Assembly (NCBI RefSeq): GCF_002797595.1
Contig: NZ_PGFE01000001.1
Location: 186,001-250,000, forward strand
Direction: 5' to 3'
DNA: 64,000 nt
Source of the DNA: Sediminihabitans luteus
Lineage (GTDB): Bacteria > Actinomycetota > Actinomycetes > Actinomycetales > Cellulomonadaceae
The position numbers and the translations under genes are program-made. Within the stretch, counting starts at the first letter, position 1, and each line of letters begins with the position of its first letter. The notes beneath the pieces are model-generated. The model searched no databases and was not told the DNA's origin. It saw only the letters and a program-made list of their open reading frames with translations. Of the stretch, positions 36,892 through 47,131 are shown piece by piece.

Positions 36892-39849
36892 CTACTCGCA
36901 GGCGATCGCGTTCTGCGGCTTGTACGTCCAGGTGCGGGCCTCGTCCTTGTCGACGGTGCCGTCGTGCGAGACCTTGCGGTACACGGTGACCGTGAACCCG
37001 TCGTTGCCTGCGGGCGACGCGACGCACGACGAGCTGTCGCTCTTCTGCGTCGTGGTCTTGACGACGTTGCGTCGTTCGCCCGTGCTGGACGTGACGTCCC
37101 AGTACTTGGTCGACCACGCGACGGTGTGCAGTCGGCCGTCGGCGACCCAGGCCTGCAGGACGACGCCGTACGGGGTGTCGTTGGTCCACTTCATGTCGAT
37201 GCTCGGCACGAACATCGTCGACTCGCGCCCCTCGGGGTAGCGGTCGTACCAGTACGAGTGCGGCTTGTAGGCGACGCTCTCGTAGCCCGCGAAGAACCCG
37301 ATGTTGTACGTGTTCGTCGCCATCTGCGACAGGCCGCCGCCCGTGCCGTCGACCACGAGACCGTCGCTCACGATGTGCGCGTCGCCGTACCCGTTCTCCT
37401 TGGTGATCGGGCTCAGCGTGTCCAGGATCGAGAACGTCTCGCCGGGCTTGACGAGCGTCCCCGTGACCTTCTGCGACCCGACCACGAGGTTCTGCGTGCG
37501 CACCGGCTCGTTCGTGATGGGGGTCGAGAAGTCGACGATCTTCTCCTTCACGCCGAGCGCCTCGAGCGCCTCGGCCGAGTTCTCCGGGTCGGTCGTGACG
37601 AGCTCGACCGTCGCGGCGCGCTCGTCGGTGACGGCTGCGGCGCCCACGCTCTTCGCGACGTCGTCCGGGTCCAGGGTGGTTCCCTCGGCGCCGCCGACGA
37701 CCGTGGGTCGCCCGCCGACGAACTCGAAGTGTGCGTCCTCGGGGTCGGCCAGCAGGTCGTTCGTGCGGTCGATGATGCCGTCGACGAGCGCGTCGCCGTC
37801 CCACGTGAGGACGAGGTCGCCGTCCGTGGGGACGTACGACGCCGCGCCCGCGAGCGCCTCGGCCGGGAGCTCGACCGACTGGTCGCCGACGCTGACCGTG
37901 ACCGGGCCGGAGACGACGGTCGTGGCCTCCTCGAGCGCCGCGTCGGTCTCGCCCTGCGTGATCTCGGGCTCGGACGCCGTGGTCGGCAGGTCGATCGGCC
38001 CGTCGGTCACGAGCCAGCCCTCCTCGATCGCGGTCGCGGCCTCGTCCACGACGACCGCCGTGCCGTCGACCGCGTCGGTGCTGGTCGGCTCGACCCCGTC
38101 GAACGACACCGTCCCGCCGACCGGGGCGACGTCGAGGCTCTGCGCGGCGGTCGTCACGGCGGCGTCCAGCGCCGTCGCGTCGGCGTCGACGACGGGCGCG
38201 ACGTCCGTGCCGCCGAACAGGTGCTGCCACAGACGTGCCGGGCTCAGCGAGAAACCCGTGAGCGTGTCGGCGGTCGCGGTGCCGTCGACCGTGAGCCCGG
38301 CCGCGACCGGGTCGATCGAGGTGGTGCCCTCCCCCGCGGTGACCTCGACGGGCTCCTTGGCGCTCGGCGCGAGGCCCGCGTCGATCGCGTCGGCGGCGTC
38401 GTCGTGCGACATGCCGCCGACGTCGACCCCGGCGACCGTGGTCCCCGACGGGACCTTGTCGGCGAACGACCACTGGGCGCCCACGTAGAGCCCGAGCAGG
38501 ACGACGACGCCCACGCCCGACCACAGCACGACCTTGGGCCACCGGCTCGGGGCCGCGTCGCTGCCCACACCCTGCAGGACGTCGTCCCCGCCGTCGGCGC
38601 CTGCACCGCTCGATGCGTCCGTGGCGGGCTGGGACGCGGCGCGGGCACGCAGCTCGGCGTAGGCCGCCGCGGCGGCCGTGGTGCCGGTCACCCCGGTGCC
38701 CGACGTCCCCGTGCCCGACGTCCCCGTGCCCGACGTCCCGGTGGACGCCGCGCCGGAGGGAGCAGTGCCGGAGGTAGCAGTGCCGGTCGGTGCCGTCCCG
38801 GACGACGCAGCGCCGGACGGTGCAGTCCCGGACGGCGCACCGGGCACCGGCGGCATCTGCGCGGTGTCCGCGGCCCGCCCTGCGACCGGGACCGTCGTGA
38901 TCGGCGGGCGCGGAGCCCAGGGCTCGGCGCCGGCGGGAGTGCGCGCGGCGTCCTGGGCGATCGGCTGGGTCGCACCGGCCCCCGGCTCCCCGGCGTCGGC
39001 GGCAGCGGCCGCACCCGCGGCTGCCGCGGCGGCGGTCCCGGCGTCATCGCCGGTCGCAGCGGCGGCGGTCGCTGCAGCAGCGGTTCCAGCGGCGCCGGCC
39101 TCAGCAGATGCGGTCCCCGTGGCGTCGGACCCCGCGGAGCCGGACCCCACGGAGTCGGACCCCACGGAGTCGGACCCCGCAGTGCCCGTCGGCCGTCCAC
39201 CGAAGCGGCGCGGCTCGGACGACGGACGGGGGCGGTTCTCGGTCGGCGGAACCGCGACAGGGGTCGCTGCGGGGAGCACATCTCCCGTCGAGGGGCTCTC
39301 TCCGTGGGCCGGGATCGCCTCCATCACGGCCGTCGACTCGACGTCCGGCTCGGCCTGGTCGGCAGCGGCGGGCGCGTCCGGGTCGGCGGCGGCACGCTCA
39401 GGCTGGTCAGCAGCGGCAGGCACGGTCGTGCCCGCAGGTCCGGTCGGCGCGGGCGCGGGCGCGGCCGTAGCGGTCTCGGTGGGCTCGCTCTCCTCGGCCG
39501 CAGCAGCGCCGGTCGGTGCGGCGTCCGCCCCAGCGCCCTCGGCCACGCCGGCCTCGGGCTCAGGCTCGGGCTCAGCACGCACCTCAGGCTCCGCCGAGAC
39601 CTCGGCGACCGGCGCAGTCGTCTCGGGCGCAGTCGTTTCGGACTCCGCGGTCTCGGGCGCCGCGGTCTCGGGCGCAGTGGTCCCCGACGCAGTGGTCCCC
39701 GACGCGTCCTCGGGACCGGCCGCGCCGGCGCCCTGCGGCGGTTCGAACGCGAACACGCGCGGCGTGTAGGGCGCCTCGTCGTCGGACGGCGGTGTGGTCA
39801 CGTCCTCGTCCCGGGGCTCCGTCGGCGTGTCCTCGTTCTCGGTGCCCAT
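36892..39849 (-). CDS. VanW-family protein with peptidoglycan-binding-like domains and a long disordered head
   Basis: A 985-residue membrane protein. The first 430 or so residues are low complexity (Thr, Ala, Pro, Glu, Gly) and cytoplasmic; a membrane helix (VVLWSGVGVVVLLGLYVGA) lies near residue 440. Outside are PG_binding_4-like regions (SGTTVAGVDVGGMSHDDAA near residue 470 and a second near 600-720) and a VanW domain (about residues 765-925) with TKENGYGDAHI and GTGGGLSQMATNTYN. The family is linked to cell-wall biology but has no proved activity. The ATG at 39849 has GGAGAAC upstream. The head contains several 15-bp in-frame repeats and is far longer than usual. Confidence 0.85.
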   Translation of the reverse strand: MGTENEDTPTEPRDEDVTTPPSDDEAPYTPRVFAFEPPQGAGAAGPEDASGTTASGTTAPETAAPETAESETTAPETTAPVAEVSAEPEVRAEPEPEPEAGVAEGAGADAAPTGAAAAEESEPTETATAAPAPAPTGPAGTTVPAAADQPERAAADPDAPAAADQAEPDVESTAVMEAIPAHGESPSTGDVLPAATPVAVPPTENRPRPSSEPRRFGGRPTGTAGSDSVGSDSVGSGSAGSDATGTASAEAGAAGTAAAATAAAATGDDAGTAAAAAAGAAAAADAGEPGAGATQPIAQDAARTPAGAEPWAPRPPITTVPVAGRAADTAQMPPVPGAPSGTAPSGAASSGTAPTGTATSGTAPSGAASTGTSGTGTSGTGTSGTGVTGTTAAAAAYAELRARAASQPATDASSGAGADGGDDVLQGVGSDAAPSRWPKVVLWSGVGVVVLLGLYVGAQWSFADKVPSGTTVAGVDVGGMSHDDAADAIDAGLAPSAKEPVEVTAGEGTTSIDPVAAGLTVDGTATADTLTGFSLSPARLWQHLFGGTDVAPVVDADATALDAAVTTAAQSLDVAPVGGTVSFDGVEPTSTDAVDGTAVVVDEAATAIEEGWLVTDGPIDLPTTASEPEITQGETDAALEEATTVVSGPVTVSVGDQSVELPAEALAGAASYVPTDGDLVLTWDGDALVDGIIDRTNDLLADPEDAHFEFVGGRPTVVGGAEGTTLDPDDVAKSVGAAAVTDERAATVELVTTDPENSAEALEALGVKEKIVDFSTPITNEPVRTQNLVVGSQKVTGTLVKPGETFSILDTLSPITKENGYGDAHIVSDGLVVDGTGGGLSQMATNTYNIGFFAGYESVAYKPHSYWYDRYPEGRESTMFVPSIDMKWTNDTPYGVVLQAWVADGRLHTVAWSTKYWDVTSSTGERRNVVKTTTQKSDSSSCVASPAGNDGFTVTVYRKVSHDGTVDKDEARTWTYKPQNAIACE
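38690..39190. repeat. 15-bp in-frame repeats in the VanW gene head
   Basis: Two clusters: GTGCCCGACGTCCCC in three to four copies near 38698-38745 (Ser-Gly-Thr-Gly-Thr units) and a CCCACGGAGTCGGAC type in about four copies near 39128-39180 (Gly-Ser-Asp-Ser-Val units). Looser copies lie between. All keep the frame. Confidence 0.8.
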
Positions 39850-39967
39850 GGACGTTCTCCGTAACTGGCGGGACCTGCCCGCGACGCTGGTGCTGGTGGC
39901 CCGATCAGCTCCCCGTACCGGGACGCGTGACCGACGACACCATCCTATCCGCGCCGGGGCACCGGGC

Positions 39968-40423
39968 TCAGCGCGGGTCCACAGGGGCCTTGCCCGCACG
40001 CACCGGGCGTGGCTCGTCGGAGAACCACTGCGACGGCAGGAACGCGCACACGGCGACGATCGCCAGACCGGCGTACGACCACACGTACCCGATCTTGTCG
40101 ACCGACGGGATCAGCACGTCCCCGCCCGGCCCTTCGAGCGCCATGAGCTGGACGACCACGAGCCATCCGACCCCGTACCCGAGCAGTCCGCTCATGCGTC
40201 CCCACGCCCGGGAGAGCACGCCGGCGGTGAGCGTCGCGGCGAGGGCGAGCACGATCCCGAGCGGGAACCAGTCGAGCACGTGCTTGCGGTGCACGACCGT
40301 CCCGAGCGCACCGATCGCCACCCCCAGCAGCAGGCAGCACAGCACGACGACGAGGACCTGCAGGAGCGAGCGGCCCGGGGCGCGCGCGCCGCGGGGAGAG
40401 GCTTCGGGGATCACCGGGCCCAC
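39968..40423 (-). CDS. DUF6113-like small membrane protein
   Basis: A 151-residue protein with four hydrophobic segments: LLQVLVVVLCCLLLGVAIG, FPLGIVLALAATLTAGVL, LGYGVGWLVVVQLMAL and VWSYAGLAIVAVCAFL. It fits the actinobacterial DUF6113 family often found beside mshB; no function is known. I choose the GTG at 40423, one base after the mshB stop; a GTG at 40480 within mshB would add 19 residues. A charged tail ends the protein. Confidence 0.7.
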   Translation of the reverse strand: MGPVIPEASPRGARAPGRSLLQVLVVVLCCLLLGVAIGALGTVVHRKHVLDWFPLGIVLALAATLTAGVLSRAWGRMSGLLGYGVGWLVVVQLMALEGPGGDVLIPSVDKIGYVWSYAGLAIVAVCAFLPSQWFSDEPRPVRAGKAPVDPR

Positions 40424-40424
40424 G

Positions 40425-41453
40425 CTACCGGGCGCGGGGTCGATCGGCGGCAGCGACGTCGTCCGACCCGGGTCCGCCACCCACGGCGTCCGCGGGCGCG
40501 TCCCGGAGGTCCTCGACCCGCACGTAGTGCTCGTGCGGCGGCACCGCGGCCAGGACGTCGTTGCTCAGCGCGTAGGTCGCGACCGCGGCGTCCGTGGCGG
40601 ACGCCGGGTGGTCGGCAGACCCGCCGGCCCACCGTGCGACGTCCTGCACCTGGGTCGCGTGCGACCGCAGTGCGGCGAGGACCGCGTCGAGCACGGGGGC
40701 GACGGGCACCACGACGACGTCGCCGGGCATCTCCCCGAGCACGGCGTCGGGCACCGCGACGGGCGGCAGCGGCTCGTCGGGGTCGGGCAGGCTCCGCCCC
40801 GCGGGCGGGGGCGCGGACGCGAGCGCGCGGCGTCCGGACCGCGCGAGGGACTCGGGCACGACGGCGCACCACACCTGCCCGACCGTCCCGGGGCCGTCGG
40901 CCGCGCGCGCGAGCTCGACCGCGCGCAGCACGACCTCGTGCGTGCGCACGTGGTCGGGGTGCCCGTACCCGCCGCCCGGCTCGTAGGTGGCCACGACGGC
41001 GGGACGGCGCGCGCGCAGCACCGCCGCGAGGCGCGCCGCCGCGCGGTCGAGCGGCACGCCGACGAACGCGCCCGGGGCGGGGCGGGCGGCCGACGCCGCG
41101 ATGCCGGGCGCGAGCCAGGACATGCCCGAGTCCTCGAACCGCCCCGGGTCGCCCGCGGTGTCCTGCGCCGGGACCGCGTCGAGGAACACGTGGTCGCGCA
41201 CCCCGAGCGCGGCCAGGGCGCCCGCGAGCTCGGTCTCGCGGTGCGCGGCGAGCGCGGGGCCGTCGCCCTCGAGGTGCGCGAGCCGGGCGCCGATGACCTC
41301 GCCCTGCTCGCCGCGCGTGCACGTCACGACCGTCACGGGCTCGCCCGCCGCCGCCCATGTCGCGAGCAGCGCGCCCGACGTGAGGGTCTCGTCGTCGGGG
41401 TGCGCGTGCACCGCGACGAGCCCTCCGGACGGCTGGACTGTCTCGGTGCGCAC
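40425..41453 (-). CDS. mshB: N-acetyl-glucosaminyl-inositol deacetylase (mycothiol synthesis)
   Basis: Zinc deacetylase of the LmbE/PIG-L fold, 342 residues, that removes acetate from GlcNAc-inositol in mycothiol synthesis. The zinc motif AHPDDETLTSG starts near residue 16 and the third ligand lies in GHPDHVRTH near residue 150. The GTG at 41453 is chosen because GGGGAG lies five bases upstream; a GTG at 41459 would overlap that site. The gene marks the organism as a mycothiol-using actinobacterium. Mycothiol-conjugate amidase Mca is the closest alternative, but the context with DUF6113 fits MshB. Confidence 0.85.
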   Translation of the reverse strand: MRTETVQPSGGLVAVHAHPDDETLTSGALLATWAAAGEPVTVVTCTRGEQGEVIGARLAHLEGDGPALAAHRETELAGALAALGVRDHVFLDAVPAQDTAGDPGRFEDSGMSWLAPGIAASAARPAPGAFVGVPLDRAAARLAAVLRARRPAVVATYEPGGGYGHPDHVRTHEVVLRAVELARAADGPGTVGQVWCAVVPESLARSGRRALASAPPPAGRSLPDPDEPLPPVAVPDAVLGEMPGDVVVVPVAPVLDAVLAALRSHATQVQDVARWAGGSADHPASATDAAVATYALSNDVLAAVPPHEHYVRVEDLRDAPADAVGGGPGSDDVAAADRPRAR

Positions 41454-41490
41454 GGTCACTCCCCGCGGTCGCTGGTGCTCGGTGGACGAC

Positions 41491-41526
41491 GACGGGCGCC
41501 CGGCCCGCGAGGACCGGGCGCCCGTC
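41491..41526. terminator. Terminator after typA
   Basis: Perfect 13-bp arms GACGGGCGCCCGG (41491-41503) and CCGGGCGCCCGTC (41514-41526) around a ten-base loop, 14 bp after the typA stop on the minus strand. Confidence 0.75.
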
Positions 41527-41539
41527 AGGACGTGCTGCG

Positions 41540-43486
<1,947 letters not shown>

Positions 43487-43598
43487 GGAAGGGCTTCTCA
43501 TCTCAGGCAGGTGGGGGGCGCGCGGACTCTGCGCACATCCATCGTACCTGCGCTCGGCGACCTGCCCCGGCACAGTGTCCGGGATCACGCCCGCCCGC

Positions 43599-45443
43599 TC
43601 AGTCCTTGCCGGGCGTGCCCTCCCCCGGCGTGCCCGTGCCGTGCCCGCCGCGTCCCGACCGCGGACCGTTGCCGGGACGCGGCCCGCGCCGTCCGCGGAC
43701 GACGGCCGAGCCGACGCCGAAGTACTCGGGCCAGCCCTTCTGGAGGTTCTGGGTCACGTCGGTCGTCACCCGGTGCGTGAGCACCTCGCGGTTGCGCCGC
43801 CGCTCGGCGCGCAGGATCGCGCCGTGCTCGGCGCGGAACGCCTTGGCGACCGACAGCATCATCCCGATCGCGACGAACGAGAACGGCAGCGCGATGAGGA
43901 TCGACGCGGTCTGCAGGGCCGGCAGCCCGCCCGCGAGCAGGAGCGCCGCGGCGACCGCGCCCTCGAGCACGGCCCAGAAGATCCGGCTCCACACGGGCGG
44001 GTTCGGGTTGCCGCCGCTCGCGAGCATGTCGACCACGAGCGAGCCCGAGTCCGACGACGTGACGAAGAACAGCGCGACGAGCAGGATCGCGAGCCCGACC
44101 CAGATCGTGCCGCCCGGCAGGTGCCCGAGCAGGTCGAACAGCGCGGTGTTCGAGTCGACCTCGCCGCCCTCGGGGACCATCGGCTCGGCCGAGAACATCT
44201 GCCGGTACAGCGCGCTGCCGCCCATGACCGAGAACCACAGGAACGTCACGACGGTCGGCACCAGGAGCGTGCCCGAGACGAACTCGCGCACCGTGCGGCC
44301 CTTGGAGATGCGGGCGATGAACACGCCGACGAAGGGCGCCCAGGAGATCCACCAGCCCCAGTAGAACGTCGTCCACGACGCCTGCCACTCGCGCCCGGCC
44401 TCGCCCTGGTAGACCGTGTTGTCGAACGTCATCTGCAGCACGTTCGACAGGTAGTAGCCGATCGACTGCACGAAGTCCTGCAGCAGGAACAGCGTGGGGC
44501 CGAGCACGAGCACGACGATCATGAGGAACGCCGCGGCGACCATGTTGCCGTTCGAGAGCCACTTGATGCCCTTGCCGAGGCCCGAGACGACGGACAGCGT
44601 CGCGACGCCCGTGATCACCGCGATCAGGACGAGCTGCAGGGCCGTGGTGGACGTCGCGATGTCGGTGAACTCGAGTCCCGCGCCGATCTGCAGCACGCCG
44701 AACCCGAGCGAGGTCGCGACGCCGAACACGGTGCCGATGATCGCGACGACGTCGATCACGTCGCCGAGCCGCCCGCGCACGCGCTCGGCGCCGAGCAGCG
44801 GCTCGAGCGCCCAGCGGATCGACACGGGCCGCCCGCGGCGGTGGATCGAGTAGGCGAGCGCGAGACCGACCACGACGTAGATCGCCCACGCGTGGATGCC
44901 CCAGTGCACGTAGCTCTGCGCCATGGCCTGCTGCGCGAGCCGCGCGGGGGTCCCCTCCACGCCGGGCTTGGGCTCCATGTAGTGGCTCAGCGGCTCCGCG
45001 ACGCCCCAGTACACGAGCCCGATGCCCATGCCGGTGGCGAACAGCATCGCGAACCAGGCGGGCAGGCTGAACTCGGGCTCGTCGTCGTCCTTGCCGAGCA
45101 CGATGTCGCCGAACCGGCTCACGCCCATCCAGATCGCGAACGCGACGAAGATCGCGACGAGCAGGATGTAGTACCAGCCGAACCCGCCGACCACGTCGCG
45201 CTGGAGCGTGGCCATGATCTCGGTCATCCAGTCGGTGAAGATCAGGGTGGCCGCGACGAACACGCCCACGAGGATCGCGGCGGGGAGGAACACCCCGCGC
45301 ATCGCCGCCTTCTCCATCGACTGGTCGCGCTCGTCGCCCGTCGGGTCGCCGGGCAGGACCGCGACGTCCTCCATGTGCTCCGGGTGACCGTCGACCGGGT
45401 GGTGGCCGGGCACCGGCTCGATGGGTGTCTCGTCGCTGGGCAC
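43599..45443 (-). CDS. BCCT-family betaine/choline/carnitine transporter
   Basis: Secondary transporter with twelve membrane helices, 614 residues, importing quaternary ammonium solutes such as glycine betaine, usually with sodium. The family signature [17 protein letters not shown] appears near residue 345 and [14 protein letters not shown] near residue 130. Both the acidic N-terminus and the basic Gly/Arg-rich C-terminus are cytoplasmic and, as in BetP, could sense osmotic state. The GTG at 45443 has GGAGG upstream. The exact substrate is not predictable. Confidence 0.92.
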   Translation of the reverse strand: MPSDETPIEPVPGHHPVDGHPEHMEDVAVLPGDPTGDERDQSMEKAAMRGVFLPAAILVGVFVAATLIFTDWMTEIMATLQRDVVGGFGWYYILLVAIFVAFAIWMGVSRFGDIVLGKDDDEPEFSLPAWFAMLFATGMGIGLVYWGVAEPLSHYMEPKPGVEGTPARLAQQAMAQSYVHWGIHAWAIYVVVGLALAYSIHRRGRPVSIRWALEPLLGAERVRGRLGDVIDVVAIIGTVFGVATSLGFGVLQIGAGLEFTDIATSTTALQLVLIAVITGVATLSVVSGLGKGIKWLSNGNMVAAAFLMIVVLVLGPTLFLLQDFVQSIGYYLSNVLQMTFDNTVYQGEAGREWQASWTTFYWGWWISWAPFVGVFIARISKGRTVREFVSGTLLVPTVVTFLWFSVMGGSALYRQMFSAEPMVPEGGEVDSNTALFDLLGHLPGGTIWVGLAILLVALFFVTSSDSGSLVVDMLASGGNPNPPVWSRIFWAVLEGAVAAALLLAGGLPALQTASILIALPFSFVAIGMMLSVAKAFRAEHGAILRAERRRNREVLTHRVTTDVTQNLQKGWPEYFGVGSAVVRGRRGPRPGNGPRSGRGGHGTGTPGEGTPGKD

Positions 45444-45536
45444 GTCGCCTCCGGGTGGTGGTCGGTGCGCCGCGCACTGCACGGCCTGCGCCCCAGACTT
45501 GCCCACTCCCCCCCGCCCGGCAACAGGAAGCCCTGG

Positions 45537-46238
45537 TCAGACGCTCCGACCGTCGTGCAGGGTGACCACGCGCGACGCCCGCTCGGCGAGGCCCTGGTCG
45601 TGCGTCGCGACGACGGCGGCGATGCCCCGCGAGGCGACGAGGTCGACCACGAGGTCCATGACGCCGGCCGCGGTCGTGCTGTCGAGCTGCCCGGTGGGCT
45701 CGTCGGCGACGAGCACGCGCGGCTCGGCCACGAGCGCCCGGGCGATGCCGACGCGCTGCTGCTGGCCGCCCGAGAGCTCACCGGGGCGCTGGCGCGCGTG
45801 ACCCGCGAGCCCGACCGCCTCGAGCGCGCGCGCGACCCGCTCGTCCCGCTCGGGCCCCGGCACCCGCTGCAGCCGCAGCGGCACCTCGACGTTCTCGGCG
45901 GCCGAGAGCACGGGCACGAGCCCGAACCCCTGGAACACGAACCCGAAGCGGGTGCGCCGCACCTCGTCGACCTCGTCCGCAGCGAGCCCCGTGAGCTCGC
46001 GCCCGTCCGGGAGCAGCACCGTGCCGGACGTCGGCCGGTCGAGCCCGCCCAGCAGGTTCAGGAGCGTCGTCTTGCCCGCGCCCGAGCGCCCGCGCACGAC
46101 CACGAGCTCGCCGGCGCGCACGTCGAGGTCGACGTCGACGAGCGCGTGCACGAGCGCGGCGCCCGTGCCGTAGGTGCGCGTGAGCCCGCGCGCGCTCAGC
46201 TCGGTCGTGCTGCCGTCCGTGCCGTCCGTGCTGCTCAT
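45537..46238 (-). CDS. ABC transporter ATPase, MacB/LolD type (second of pair)
   Basis: A 233-residue ATPase of the MacB/LolD family: Walker [10 protein letters not shown] near residue 51, signature [15 protein letters not shown] near residue 150 and Walker [13 protein letters not shown]. It overlaps the preceding ATPase stop (ATGA) and is last of a four-gene unit with two large FtsX-type permeases. Such systems move hydrophobic compounds, lipoproteins or peptides, or act as sensors; nothing here tells which. Confidence 0.9.
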   Translation of the reverse strand: MSSTDGTDGSTTELSARGLTRTYGTGAALVHALVDVDLDVRAGELVVVRGRSGAGKTTLLNLLGGLDRPTSGTVLLPDGRELTGLAADEVDEVRRTRFGFVFQGFGLVPVLSAAENVEVPLRLQRVPGPERDERVARALEAVGLAGHARQRPGELSGGQQQRVGIARALVAEPRVLVADEPTGQLDSTTAAGVMDLVVDLVASRGIAAVVATHDQGLAERASRVVTLHDGRSV

Positions 46239-47131
46239 CGGGCGTCCTCCTCGTCGGGGCGGTGCGGCCACACGCCCACGTGGTCCTCCTCGAGCGCGAG
46301 CCGCACGCGGTCGCGCAGCCCGAGGGTGTCGACGAACTCGGCGGGCAGCTGCAGGCGGCCCGCGCGGTCGAGCACCGCGAGCTCCTGAGCGACGTGCCGC
46401 GCCTGCCCGTGCTCGTCGACCTCGGTGCGCCGCAGCGTCTCGGTCGACGTGCGCCCGTCGCGGATCCGTACGGTGCGCGAGACGTGCTCGGCGACGCTCG
46501 CGTCGTGCGTGACCACGAGCACCGTGACGCCGAGCTCGCGCCCGACGCGCCGGATCGCCTCGAGCACCTCGGCCGAGGTCTCGTCGTCGAGCTCGCCCGT
46601 CGGCTCGTCCGCGAGCAGCACCTGCGGCCCGTTGGCGAGCGCGACGGCGATCGCGACGCGCTGCTGCTCGCCGCCCGACATCTCGGCGGGGCGGCGGTCG
46701 CGCAGGTGCGTGACGTCGAGCAGGTCGAGCATCTCGGCGGTGCGCGCCGCGCGCCCGCGCGCCCCGCCCGACGAGCGCCCCGCGAGGAGCTGCGGGACCT
46801 CGACGCTCTGCCCGGCCGTCAGGTACGGGAGCAGGTTGCGCGTGGTCTGCTGCCAGACGAACCCGACCGTGCGCCGCTGGTAGTGCACGCGCTCGCGGCG
46901 CGACATCGCGAGCAGGTCGGTGCCCGCGACCTGCGCGGTGCCTCCCGTGGGCCGGTCGAGGCCGGACAGGATGGTCAGGAGCGTCGACTTGCCCGAGCCG
47001 CTCGCACCGACGAGCGCGACGAGCTCGCCGCGCTCGATCCGCAGGTTGAGGCCCTGCAGGGCCTGGACCTCGATGCCGTCGGTCGCGTAGATCCGCACGA
47101 GGTCCTCGCACAGCACGTCGGGTGCGGTCAT
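46235..47131 (-). CDS. ABC transporter ATPase with AbrB-like C-terminal tail
   Basis: A 298-residue ATPase of the MacB/LolD type: [11 protein letters not shown] near residue 40, signature [15 protein letters not shown] near residue 153, Walker [15 protein letters not shown]. After residue about 245 it carries an extra 50 residues with [12 protein letters not shown] and [20 protein letters not shown], which resemble the swapped-hairpin of SpoVT/AbrB or MazE proteins. The ATG overlaps the stop of the FtsX-type permease (ATGA). The pair of ATPases suggests a heterodimer. The tail may serve dimer formation or sensing rather than DNA binding. Confidence 0.85.
   Translation of the reverse strand: MTAPDVLCEDLVRIYATDGIEVQALQGLNLRIERGELVALVGASGSGKSTLLTILSGLDRPTGGTAQVAGTDLLAMSRRERVHYQRRTVGFVWQQTTRNLLPYLTAGQSVEVPQLLAGRSSGGARGRAARTAEMLDLLDVTHLRDRRPAEMSGGEQQRVAIAVALANGPQVLLADEPTGELDDETSAEVLEAIRRVGRELGVTVLVVTHDASVAEHVSRTVRIRDGRTSTETLRRTEVDEHGQARHVAQELAVLDRAGRLQLPAEFVDTLGLRDRVRLALEEDHVGVWPHRPDEEDAR

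Noticed and set aside
35848-39864. A 1338-residue plus-strand open frame opposite the VanW gene
   Set aside because: The minus strand encodes VanW and prephenate enzymes with clear motifs; the plus frame is compositional shadow only.
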